47,465 nucleotides of DNA from Ruminococcus sp. (lineage in GTDB: Bacteria > Bacillota > Clostridia > Oscillospirales > Ruminococcaceae). The notes under the pieces were generated by a model. It worked only from the letters and a program-made list of their open reading frames with translations. It had not been told where the DNA came from and did no database searches. Positions 1 to 8,674 of this stretch are shown piece by piece (the first letter of the stretch is position 1; each line of letters opens with the position of its first letter). A program made the translations under genes and the position numbers. The stretch covers positions 1 through 47,465 of the forward strand of contig SVNW01000021.1 of NCBI GenBank assembly GCA_015066745.1. Reading direction: 5' to 3'.

Positions 1-39
1 GAACTGAAAGCTATTAAAAAATCTGTTAAAATCTTCTGA
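1..39 (+). CDS. 3' end of an upstream gene (partial)
   Basis: Frame 1 is open from the window edge for 12 codons, ending LKAIKKSVKIF before a TGA at 37-39; the other two plus-strand frames stop sooner. A strong terminator begins 33 bases later, which fits the end of a gene. Nothing can be said about function from so short a tail. Confidence 0.4.
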   Translation, partial: ELKAIKKSVKIF

Positions 40-70
40 ATATATGAATACAAAAAAATTATGAAATTAT

Positions 71-113
71 AGCCGTCAAACCCTGATTTTATAAGGGTTT
101 GACGGCTTTTTAA
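71..113 (+). terminator. Rho-independent terminator
   Basis: A 13-bp perfect stem (gccgtcaaaccct pairing with agggtttgacggc) with an 8-base loop is followed by a run of T. It closes the gene whose tail lies at 1-39. Confidence 0.9.
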
Positions 114-253
114 GTGGCAAACTCGGGTTGATAGACTGTTATCAATAGTTTTTTTGTTTATTACAAATAAATATAAATGTTTGCTCAAACCTGTCGTAGT
201 GTACAAACAAACGTTTTTTAATATATAAATATCTAAGAATTTACATATAAATC

Positions 254-282
254 TTGATTTTAATAAATGAATATGCTATAAT
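254..282 (+). promoter_or_regulatory. Probable sigma-A promoter for the scaffoldin gene
   Basis: TTGATT (254-259), a 17-base spacer and TATAAT (277-282), with an extended -10 TG at 274-275. Transcription would begin near 289 and give a leader of about 595 nt before the GTG start at 885. A weaker TATAAT at 576-581 has no good -35 box. The remainder of 113-884 holds no ORF that I can support. Confidence 0.6.
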
Positions 283-712
283 AATCACGGATAATATTGT
301 ATAGCAGACAATGTTACCGTTTAGCTTTTATTATGATGACAGCGGTGTAAAGGTAAAAAATAGGTTGAAAAAATATTATATTACAAAACAACACGAAAGA
401 TATCTTGATTTTAGAATTTGTAACACACAAAAGACATAAAAAAGATTAAATTTTTCGTGTTTAGTTTTAATTAATACAATATTTATGTCAACTAGCAAAA
501 GTATTATTATTAATATTGTGCAACTTTTTTTGGATTATTTTAATAAATCTACTGTACTTTTTAAAGTGTATGATGTATAATAATAATAAGCTTAATCATA
601 AGTTTTTGTTGAGTTTTTTTTACAATGCGGAAAATGCTTTTGGTGTCATTACCGCAGAAAAATTATTCACGAAAGCATCGTAAAAGCAATTAAGCGATGC
701 ATTAAAACACAC

Positions 713-859
713 TTCAGACTAAGCTGTGGGCATAGGATTGTTTATATTTAGTAAGCTCTGTATAGGGGCAGGGTCATTGATTATAAGATGTTCATATTAG
801 CAGCATATGAGTGTTTATCGATGGGTCTGACGGTACTTTGCAGCAATATTTAGTCTGAA
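713..859 (+). promoter_or_regulatory. Possible structured 5' leader element
   Basis: A perfect 10-bp inverted repeat (ttcagactaa at 713-722, ttagtctgaa at 850-859) encloses about 127 nt and ends 10 nt before the GGAGGG ribosome site at 870-875. Inside it is a smaller hairpin (catat 793-797 with atatg 805-809). Just upstream, gcatcg (674-679) can pair with cgatgc (695-700). I match no known riboswitch consensus, so function is inference. Confidence 0.35.
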
Positions 860-884
860 ATATTTTAATGGAGGGTGTTAAGAA

Positions 885-3800
885 GTGTCAAGAAAATTCA
901 AAAAGGTAGTTGCCAGCACACTGGCAATAGCTATGATGGCTGGAACAGCTACTTACTTACCTGCTGATCCGTTCTCAATTATTCAGGCAGCAGAAGCAGG
1001 TGCGACAGTTTCAATTTCTAAAAATTTAACAGCAAATCCTGGCGAAACATTTACATTTACAATTGATGTAACAAACAACGCCGGTGGTTATTCATCACTC
1101 ATCACATGGCTCGATATTGATGAGAGATATTTTGAACTTGTAGAGTGGAAAGCTGGTGATCCAAGTGCTGACAGGTACAACAGAACACCACAGTACAGCA
1201 ATACTACACTTACAGAGTACACAAAACCGGGTTCATCAAATTTACTCACACTTGTACAGATGTACTTTGACTCAAATGCTAAGAACCTTTCTGGCGACAA
1301 TGTATTTGCTACAGTAACACTTAAGGTAAAAGAAGGTACACCGGACGGTAACTATACTCTTAACCTTGACGAAGTAGCTGACGGCAATACAATGAGTAAC
1401 CGTGTTGTAAACGCTGATCCTGTAGTTCTTACTCCTACATATGTTGACGGTATGGTTAAGGTAGGCAATGGTGGAACAACACAGCCACCAGAGCAGACAA
1501 CACCTGCACCACAGACAACATCAGCACCACAGCAGACAACTCCTGCACCACAGCAGACAACTCCTGCTCCGCAGCAGACACAGGCTCCGCAGCAGACATC
1601 TGCTACACAGGGCATAGTATCAGGTGCAATGAACTTTGTACTTAACGATGCTAAGGCAAATGCAGGTGATATCGTAACAGTTAAGCTTGATATCAAGAAC
1701 AATACAAAACTCAGTGCATTCCAGGGTGAACTTGTACTTCCAAATGGTTTTGAAATTGACGGGGCATTTACAGATAAGTACTTAGGAAGCTGGGCAGTAT
1801 CAGAAACAACAACAAATATCCAGTTCGTATCAGATGATGGACGTAACGCAGAAGAAGGCGATGGAACATTTGCTGAAATCGACATTAAGATTCCTGCAGG
1901 TACAGCAGATGGTGTATATCCTATCACATTCCAGAACCTTAAGGTATCATTCCATAATGGAACAGGCCAGCAGGTATATGACAGCAGTAAGGTAAATGCA
2001 GTTGCAGGTTATATCACTGTAGGTAATGGTGGAACACAGGCGTCAATACAGACACAGCCTACACAGCAGACAACACCAGCACCACAGCAGACAACACAGG
2101 CGCCACAGCAGACAACACAGGCACCACAGCAGACACCTAGCCAGGGCGTAGTTTCAGGTGCAATGAACTTTGTATTCAACGATGCTAAGGCAAACGCAGG
2201 CGAAATTGTAACAGTTAAGCTCGATATCAAGAACAATACAAAACTCAGTGCATTCCAAGGTGAGCTTGTACTTCCAAATGGCTTTACAATTGACGGGGCA
2301 TATACAGATAAGTACTTAGGAAGCTGGGCAATATCAGAAGCAACAACAAATATCCAGTTCGTATCAGATGATGGACGTAACGCAGAAGAAGGCGACGGAA
2401 CATTTGCTGAAATCGATATAAAGATTCCTGCAGGTACAGCAGATGGCGTATATCCTATCACATTCCAGAACCTCAAGGTATCATTCCATAACGGAACAGG
2501 CCAGCAGGTATATGACAGCAGTAAGGTAAATGCAGTTGCAGGTTATATCACTGTAGGTAATGGCGGAACACAGGCTCCGATACAGACACAGCCTACACAG
2601 AACCCATCAACAACACAGGCTCCACAGTCTGGTCAGTTTACAGTTGATATAGCAGATGCTACAGGTGCAGTAGGTTCAAATGTAAAGACAACACTTGATA
2701 TTACAGGAAATCCTGGTATCGCAGGCTTTACAGCTAACCTCTCATATGATAAGTCAGCTCTCCAGTTCGTATCTGCAACATCAGGTAACTGGGATATCGA
2801 AGTATCAGAAGATGGTACACAGATCGTTGCTATAGCAAATCCATATGCTGATGTAACAACAACAGGTAAGGCTGTTGAACTTACATTCAAACCTCTCACA
2901 GCTGGTTCACACACAGTTAAGGTTTCTTCAGTAGAAGGTGCTAAGAAGAATGAAACAGCAGTAGCAGGTACAGGTACAGCAGGTACTATCACAGTAACAG
3001 GCGGAAACTCAAGCAGTGATCCTCAGACACCTCCTTCATCAAAGGCAATGCAGTTTGTATTTGGCGATGTAAAGGGTAAAGCAGGCGAAATCGTAACAGT
3101 TAAGCTCGATATCAAGAACAATACAAAACTCAGTGCATTCCAGGGTGAAGTTGTACTTCCAAACGGATTTACAATTGACAGTGCATTTACAGATAAGTAC
3201 TTAGGAAGCTGGGCAATATCAGAAGCAACAACAAATATCCAGTTCGTATCAGATGATGGACGTAACGTAGAAGAAGGCGACGGAACATTTGCTGAAGTTG
3301 ATATCATGATTCCAGCAGGTACACCAGACGGTGTATATGATATCTCACTCAAGAACCTCAAGGTATCATTCCATAACGGAACAGGCCAGCAGGTATATAC
3401 ATCATCAGATGTAGCAGCAGTAGCAGGTACAATCACAATAGGCGAAGAAACATCAACATTTGTAACAACACCTGCACAGACAACAGTACCTGAACAGACA
3501 CAGCCATCACAGACAACATCGGCACCGGCTGTAAGCCAAAAGCCAAGCGAAAGTGGCAGACCTGCTACAAAGGGTGAAGAAGGTCCAACAGTAGCAGTAG
3601 AAAGCGGACTTAAGGCAAATGCAGGTGAAACATTTACATTCAAGATCAATGTAACTAACAATGAAGGCGGATACTCATCACTTATCACATGGCTTGATAT
3701 AGATGAAAGATACTTCGAACTTGTTGAATGGCATCCAGGCGATCCTAACGCTGACAGATACAACAGAACACCGCAGTACAGCAATACAACACTTACAAAG

Positions 3801-6800
3801 TATACAAAACCTGGTACATCAAATTTACTTACACTTGTACAGATGTACTTCGATGCAAATGCTAAGAACTTTGCAGGTGATAATGTATTTGCAACAGTAA
3901 CACTCAAGGTAAAAGAAGGTACACCGGATGGTGTATATCCACTTACACTTGACTACAATGCTGAAGGAAATGCAATGTGTAATCGTGTAATTCCTGGCGA
4001 AAGTGAAAAGGACGTTCTGGTTCTTAACCCACTTTATATAAGCGGAAGTGTACAGGTAGGAGAACCTAAGCAGACAGAACCATCACAGACAGAACCTACA
4101 CAGACCCAGCCATCACAGACAACACCATCACAGACAGCACCTACACAGACCCAGCCATCACAGACAACAACATCTAGTGATCCAGTAGGTAAGGGAATGC
4201 AGTTTGTATTTGGTGATGCAAAGGGTAAAGCAGGCGAAATCGTAACAGTTAAGCTCGATATCAAGAACAACACAAGCCTCAGTGCATTCCAGGGTGAAGT
4301 TGTACTTCCGAACGGATTTACAATTGACAGTGCATTTACAAGCAAGTACTTAGGAAGTTGGGCAATATCAGAAGCAACAACAAATATCCAGTTCGTATCA
4401 GATGATGGACGTAACGTAGAAGAAGGCGACGGAACATTTGCTGAAATCGACATTATGATTCCTGAAGGTACACCTGATGGCGTATATGATATCTCAATTG
4501 AAAACCTCAAGGTATCATTCCATAACGGAAAGGGTCAGGAAGTATATGATGCAAGCAAGGTATCAGCAGTAGCAGGTACAATTACAGTAGGCGAACCAAC
4601 AACAACACCTTCTGATAAGGTAACAGAACCTACACAGACAACAGCGCCTACACAGACCCAGCCGTCACAGACAACATCAGCACCGGCTGTAAGCCAGCCA
4701 CCGGCAGATAGTGGCAGACCTAATACAAAGGGTGAAGAAGGTCCAACAGTAGCAGTACAGAGCGGACTTAAGGCAAATGCAGGTGAAACATTTACATTCA
4801 AGATCAATGTAACTAACAATGAAGGCGGATACTCATCACTTATCACATGGCTTGATATAGATGAAAGATACTTTGAACTGGTTGACTGGAAGGCAGGCGA
4901 TCCTGACGCTGACAGATACAACAGAACACCACAGTTCAGCAATACAACACTTACAAAGTATACAAAACCTGGTACATCAAATTTACTTACACTTGTACAG
5001 ATGTACTTCGATGCAAATGCTAAGAACTTTGCAGGTGATAATGTATTTGCAACAGTAACACTCAAGGTAAAAGAAGGTACACCGGATGGTGTATATCCAC
5101 TTACACTTGACTACAATGCTGAAGGAAATGCAATGTGTAATCGTGTAATTCCTGGCGAAAGTGAAAAGGACGTTCTGGTTCTTAACCCACTTTATATAAG
5201 CGGAAGTGTACAGGTAGGAGAACCTAAGCAGACAGAACCATCACAGACAGAACCTACACAGACCCAGCCATCACAGACAACACCATCACAGACAGCACCT
5301 ACACAGACCCAGCCATCACAGACAACAACATCTAGTGATCCAGTAGGTAAGGGAATGCAGTTTGTATTTGGTGATGCAAAGGGTAAAGCAGGCGAAATCG
5401 TAACAGTTAAGCTCGATATCAAGAACAACACAAGCCTCAGTGCATTCCAGGGTGAAGTTGTACTTCCGAACGGATTTACAATTGACAGTGCATTTACAAG
5501 CAAGTACTTAGGAAGTTGGGCAATATCAGAAGCAACAACAAATATCCAGTTCGTATCAGATGATGGACGTAACGTAGAAGAAGGCGACGGAACATTTGCT
5601 GAAATCGACATTATGATTCCTGAAGGTACACCTGATGGTGTATATGATATCTCAATTGAAAACCTCAAGGTATCATTCCATAACGGAAAGGGCCAGGAAG
5701 TATATGATGCAAGCAAGGTATCAGCAGTAGCAGGTACAATTACAGTAGGTGAACCAACAACAACACCTTCTGATAAGGTAACAGAACCTACACAGACCCA
5801 ACCATCACAGACCCAGCCATCACAGACAACACCATCACAGACAGCACCTACACAGACCCAGCCATCACAGACAACAACATCTAGTGATCCGGTAGGTAAG
5901 GGAATGCAGTTTGTATTTGGTGATGCAAAGGGTAAAGCAGGCGACATCGTAACAGTTAAGCTCGATATTAAGAACAATACAAGCCTCAGTGCATTCCAGG
6001 GTGAAGTTATACTTCCGAACGGATTTACAATTGACAGTGCATTTACAAGCAAATACTTAGGAAGCTGGGCAATATCAGAAGCAACAACAAATATACAGTT
6101 CGTATCAGATGATGGACGTAACGTAGAAGAAGGCGACGGAACATTTGCTGAAATCGACATTATGATTCCTGAAGGTACACCTGACGGCGTATATGATATC
6201 TCAATCGAAAACCTCAAGGTATCATTCCATAACGGAAAGGGCCAGGAAGTATATGATGCAAGCAAGGTATCAGCAGTAGCAGGTACAATTACAGTAGGTG
6301 AACCAACAACAACAACACCTTCTGATAAGGTAACAGAACCTACACAGACACAGCCGTCACAGACAACTGCACCTACACAGACACAGCCGTCACAGACAAC
6401 TGCACCTACACAGACACAGCCGTCACAGACAACTGCACCTACACAGACACAGCCGTCACAGACAACTGCACCTACACAGACAACAACTGTAACAGCTTCT
6501 GAATCAGATATTACTGTTACAACAGCACCAAATCCTGGTTACAGTGAACCGATTCAGTCAGGTACACCTGCAATCAAGGACGCTGAAGAAGGTCCGACAG
6601 TTGATATAGCTGATGATTACGAAGTTAAGGCTGGTGAATCATTCACATTCACAGTTGATATCACAAACAACGAGCTTGGTTACTCATCACTCATTGCTTG
6701 GCTCGATATCGATGAAAGATACTTCGAACTTGTTGAATGGAAGGCTGGCGATCCATCAGCTGACAGATACAACAGAACACCACAGTTCAGCAACACAACA

Positions 6801-7943
6801 CTTACTAAGTACACAAAACCGGGTGCAACAAATATACTTACACTCGTACAGATGTACTTCGATGCAAACGCTAAGAACCTTGCTGGTGACAATGTATTTG
6901 CTACAATTACACTCAAGGCTAAGGAAACAACACCTAGCGGTACATATGCACTTAACTTTGACTACCTCGCTGAAGGTAATGCAATGTGTAATCGTGTAAT
7001 TCCTAGCGGAGACGAAAAAGGCGTTTTAGTTCTCAACCCATTGTATATCGGCGGTCAGGTTAAGGTTACAAACCCAAGTGATGTAACAACAACAACTGTT
7101 ACAACAACATCTGAACCTGAAAAGACAACAACATCTGTATCAGCAACAACATCAGCACCTGTAGGTACAACAGCTACTACAGTAACTACATCTGGTGATC
7201 CTATAGGCGATAAGATGCAGATCGGCTTTGAAAATATCACTGTAAATGCAGGCGATACAACATCGATTAAGCTCAATATCAAGAACAACAATGGTCTCAG
7301 CGCATTCCAGGGTGCTCTTTCAATCGAAGGCGGTATCACATATGGTCAGGGCTACGCAGTTGACTATCTTGGTTCATGGGCAAATGCAACAACAACAAAC
7401 TTCATTCAGTTCGTATCAGATGACGGACGTAACATTGAAGAAGGCGACGGCGTACTCGGTGAATTTGATATCACAGTACCTGCAAATACACCGGCTGGCG
7501 AATACAAGATCGTTCTTAACGACGTATCTGTATCTTACCATGACGGAAATGGTCAGGTAGTAATCGGTGCAGACAGATTCGAAACAGTGGTTGCAACAAT
7601 CACAGTTAAGAATCCTGGATCTGAAGTTTCAACTACACCTACAAAGCCACCTGTAACAACAGTAACTACAGTTACAACAGTAACAGAACCAACTGGCACA
7701 ACAGTTACAACAGTAACAGAACCAACTGGCACAACAGTTACAACTCCAACACCTGGTGATGACACTGTTTACGGTGACGTTGATAACAATGGCGTAGTAA
7801 ATGCAAGAGATCTTATGAAACTCAAGCAGTACTTACTCCTCGTTGTTGGTAAGGAAGAAGTTCCAAACGGCGACCTTAACAAGGACGGTAAGATCAACGC
7901 AGTTGATATGGTAAGACTCGTACAGCTTCTCCTTCAGGACTAA
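885..7943 (+). CDS. Scaffoldin with twelve cohesins and a C-terminal dockerin
   Basis: A secreted structural protein of 2352 residues that should gather dockerin-bearing partners outside the cell. It starts at GTG with GGAGGG nine bases upstream; residues 1-36 form a signal peptide. Three cohesin classes can be seen. Class A (~160 aa; SSLITWLDIDERYFEL) begins near residues 40, 898, 1284 and 1901. Class B (~135 aa; LSAFQGE, NIQFVSDDGRN) begins near 246, 424, 719, 1102, 1488, 1671 and 2108. A single class C (VDIADATGAVGSNVKTTLDI) spans about 583-707. Linkers are Thr/Pro/Gln-rich early and Thr/Ser/Pro/Gln-rich later. The dockerin (2295-2352) has two calcium loops, DVDNNGVVNARD and DLNKDGKINAVD. 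There is no sortase motif and no X-module is visible before the dockerin, so it probably docks onto another scaffoldin. No catalytic domain or CBM was found. The partners of each class cannot be read from sequence. Confidence 0.95.
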   Translation: MSRKFKKVVASTLAIAMMAGTATYLPADPFSIIQAAEAGATVSISKNLTANPGETFTFTIDVTNNAGGYSSLITWLDIDERYFELVEWKAGDPSADRYNRTPQYSNTTLTEYTKPGSSNLLTLVQMYFDSNAKNLSGDNVFATVTLKVKEGTPDGNYTLNLDEVADGNTMSNRVVNADPVVLTPTYVDGMVKVGNGGTTQPPEQTTPAPQTTSAPQQTTPAPQQTTPAPQQTQAPQQTSATQGIVSGAMNFVLNDAKANAGDIVTVKLDIKNNTKLSAFQGELVLPNGFEIDGAFTDKYLGSWAVSETTTNIQFVSDDGRNAEEGDGTFAEIDIKIPAGTADGVYPITFQNLKVSFHNGTGQQVYDSSKVNAVAGYITVGNGGTQASIQTQPTQQTTPAPQQTTQAPQQTTQAPQQTPSQGVVSGAMNFVFNDAKANAGEIVTVKLDIKNNTKLSAFQGELVLPNGFTIDGAYTDKYLGSWAISEATTNIQFVSDDGRNAEEGDGTFAEIDIKIPAGTADGVYPITFQNLKVSFHNGTGQQVYDSSKVNAVAGYITVGNGGTQAPIQTQPTQNPSTTQAPQSGQFTVDIADATGAVGSNVKTTLDITGNPGIAGFTANLSYDKSALQFVSATSGNWDIEVSEDGTQIVAIANPYADVTTTGKAVELTFKPLTAGSHTVKVSSVEGAKKNETAVAGTGTAGTITVTGGNSSSDPQTPPSSKAMQFVFGDVKGKAGEIVTVKLDIKNNTKLSAFQGEVVLPNGFTIDSAFTDKYLGSWAISEATTNIQFVSDDGRNVEEGDGTFAEVDIMIPAGTPDGVYDISLKNLKVSFHNGTGQQVYTSSDVAAVAGTITIGEETSTFVTTPAQTTVPEQTQPSQTTSAPAVSQKPSESGRPATKGEEGPTVAVESGLKANAGETFTFKINVTNNEGGYSSLITWLDIDERYFELVEWHPGDPNADRYNRTPQYSNTTLTKYTKPGTSNLLTLVQMYFDANAKNFAGDNVFATVTLKVKEGTPDGVYPLTLDYNAEGNAMCNRVIPGESEKDVLVLNPLYISGSVQVGEPKQTEPSQTEPTQTQPSQTTPSQTAPTQTQPSQTTTSSDPVGKGMQFVFGDAKGKAGEIVTVKLDIKNNTSLSAFQGEVVLPNGFTIDSAFTSKYLGSWAISEATTNIQFVSDDGRNVEEGDGTFAEIDIMIPEGTPDGVYDISIENLKVSFHNGKGQEVYDASKVSAVAGTITVGEPTTTPSDKVTEPTQTTAPTQTQPSQTTSAPAVSQPPADSGRPNTKGEEGPTVAVQSGLKANAGETFTFKINVTNNEGGYSSLITWLDIDERYFELVDWKAGDPDADRYNRTPQFSNTTLTKYTKPGTSNLLTLVQMYFDANAKNFAGDNVFATVTLKVKEGTPDGVYPLTLDYNAEGNAMCNRVIPGESEKDVLVLNPLYISGSVQVGEPKQTEPSQTEPTQTQPSQTTPSQTAPTQTQPSQTTTSSDPVGKGMQFVFGDAKGKAGEIVTVKLDIKNNTSLSAFQGEVVLPNGFTIDSAFTSKYLGSWAISEATTNIQFVSDDGRNVEEGDGTFAEIDIMIPEGTPDGVYDISIENLKVSFHNGKGQEVYDASKVSAVAGTITVGEPTTTPSDKVTEPTQTQPSQTQPSQTTPSQTAPTQTQPSQTTTSSDPVGKGMQFVFGDAKGKAGDIVTVKLDIKNNTSLSAFQGEVILPNGFTIDSAFTSKYLGSWAISEATTNIQFVSDDGRNVEEGDGTFAEIDIMIPEGTPDGVYDISIENLKVSFHNGKGQEVYDASKVSAVAGTITVGEPTTTTPSDKVTEPTQTQPSQTTAPTQTQPSQTTAPTQTQPSQTTAPTQTQPSQTTAPTQTTTVTASESDITVTTAPNPGYSEPIQSGTPAIKDAEEGPTVDIADDYEVKAGESFTFTVDITNNELGYSSLIAWLDIDERYFELVEWKAGDPSADRYNRTPQFSNTTLTKYTKPGATNILTLVQMYFDANAKNLAGDNVFATITLKAKETTPSGTYALNFDYLAEGNAMCNRVIPSGDEKGVLVLNPLYIGGQVKVTNPSDVTTTTVTTTSEPEKTTTSVSATTSAPVGTTATTVTTSGDPIGDKMQIGFENITVNAGDTTSIKLNIKNNNGLSAFQGALSIEGGITYGQGYAVDYLGSWANATTTNFIQFVSDDGRNIEEGDGVLGEFDITVPANTPAGEYKIVLNDVSVSYHDGNGQVVIGADRFETVVATITVKNPGSEVSTTPTKPPVTTVTTVTTVTEPTGTTVTTVTEPTGTTVTTPTPGDDTVYGDVDNNGVVNARDLMKLKQYLLLVVGKEEVPNGDLNKDGKINAVDMVRLVQLLLQD
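3500..5815 (+). repeat. Tandem pair of 1158-bp units in the scaffoldin gene
   Basis: Two head-to-tail units of 386 codons (about 3500-4657 and 4658-5815), each encoding linker, class A cohesin, linker, class B cohesin. Landmarks such as ggtgaagaaggtccaaca (3573 and 4731) and ttcttaaccc (4021 and 5179) keep an exact 1158-bp offset. Most of the second half of the unit is identical, including silent sites, so the duplication or conversion is recent. A further class B copy (cohesin 10) follows 549 bp after the cohesin 9 start. Confidence 0.9.
6339..6470 (+). repeat. Four 33-bp linker repeats
   Basis: Four direct units of 33 bp encode the 11-residue linker PTQTQPSQTTA, starting at 6339, 6372, 6405 and 6438, between cohesins 10 and 11. 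Identical units without gaps imply slippage. They are a coding minisatellite and should vary in length between strains. Confidence 0.9.
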
Positions 7944-7984
7944 TTAAAAAAAGTTCTTAAAGTGACGAAGTAAACAATAAAAAA

Positions 7985-8014
7985 AGCGGAACGGCGAAAG
8001 CTGTTCCGTTTTTT
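7985..8014 (+). terminator. Terminator of the scaffoldin gene
   Basis: Stem cggaacggc / gctgttccg with a GAAA loop, followed by TTTTTT, 42 bp after the scaffoldin stop codon. Confidence 0.9.
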
Positions 8015-8042
8015 GTTGTTAAGTTAAAAATATTCAGTAAAA

Positions 8043-8078
8043 AAATAAATCGCACTTTTTTTTAAGTGCGATTTATTT
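8043..8078 (-). terminator. Terminator of the aro/DUF4364 operon
   Basis: A near-perfect 15-bp stem (aaataaatcgcactt / aagtgcgatttattt) overlaps the stop codon of the DUF4364 gene. Read on the minus strand it is followed by T-rich sequence; with the hairpin at 7985-8014 it separates two convergent transcription units. Confidence 0.8.
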
Positions 8079-8631
8079 ATATATTATTTTCTTCAAAAGG
8101 AGGCTCTTGTGAAAGTATGAAATATATAAAGCTTGAATAAAAATTAGACGGATCAGTGCTGATTTTTTCTGAAATAAGCTCTGCCTGTGTGCGTGAACCG
8201 GTAAAAAGTTTCATATCAACAAGAACTTTATTATTATCAGAGATCCTGCAAATCAGATTGCAACCATTTTCAAGCTCTTCATAATCAGTATAAAGGCTTG
8301 CATTTTTTAACTGCTGTGCTTTGTACTGTATAGCCGAATGCATGAGTCTGTCACGAAAAGAACGCTGAACATAAGTAGAGAAATCTTTTACATAAGTTAT
8401 ACCTTTTTCCGATAAAGAGAGTACAACTTTTCCGTTTTCATCGATTTTTGAAAGAATAGTGTCATTGATCAGGAGTTCATCTAATGCTTCGTTGTAGTGA
8501 AAATAATTTATAGTTCCCGAATCAACTGCAATATCATAAAGCTCTTCGGGTGTGATCTGCATTTCAAGGTGATAGAGGAGATAGCAGATGAGTAGTTTAA
8601 CGGAATTAACGTCATTGGGCTGATAGTTCAT
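8077..8631 (-). CDS. DUF4364 family protein
   Basis: A 184-residue cytosolic protein with the length and motifs of the DUF4364 family (LLICYLLYHLEMQITPEEL near the start, LSLSEKGITYVKDF in the middle). The N-terminal half looks like a winged-helix fold, which suggests a DNA-binding or regulatory role, but I know of no defined function. It has an AGGAGG ribosome site and lies 43 bp after aroC on the same strand, as last gene of that operon. Family call fairly sure; role unknown. Confidence 0.8.
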   Translation of the reverse strand: MNYQPNDVNSVKLLICYLLYHLEMQITPEELYDIAVDSGTINYFHYNEALDELLINDTILSKIDENGKVVLSLSEKGITYVKDFSTYVQRSFRDRLMHSAIQYKAQQLKNASLYTDYEELENGCNLICRISDNNKVLVDMKLFTGSRTQAELISEKISTDPSNFYSSFIYFILSQEPPFEENNI

Positions 8632-8674
8632 AAAAAAAGCCTCCTTTCAGTAAGTTTCCGGTATTTTTCTGAAA

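Noticed and set aside
128..153. Second terminator hairpin (ttgata / tatcaa, then T-run)
   Set aside because: The stem has six A/T-rich pairs only; a strong terminator already lies at 71-113.
283..884. Known c-di-GMP, c-di-AMP or other classical riboswitch in the scaffoldin leader
   Set aside because: I found none of the conserved cores; only the inverted repeats support a structure.
5192..6265. Long minus-strand ORFs (up to 357 codons) inside the scaffoldin gene, rich in VCDGWVCVG-like repeats
   Set aside because: They are antisense images of the Thr/Gln/Pro linkers and class B cohesins; they lack ribosome sites and mirror the plus-strand repeats.
6339..6470. 33-bp repeats resembling a CRISPR array
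   Set aside because: The units are adjacent with no spacers, and lie in frame inside a linker of the scaffoldin.
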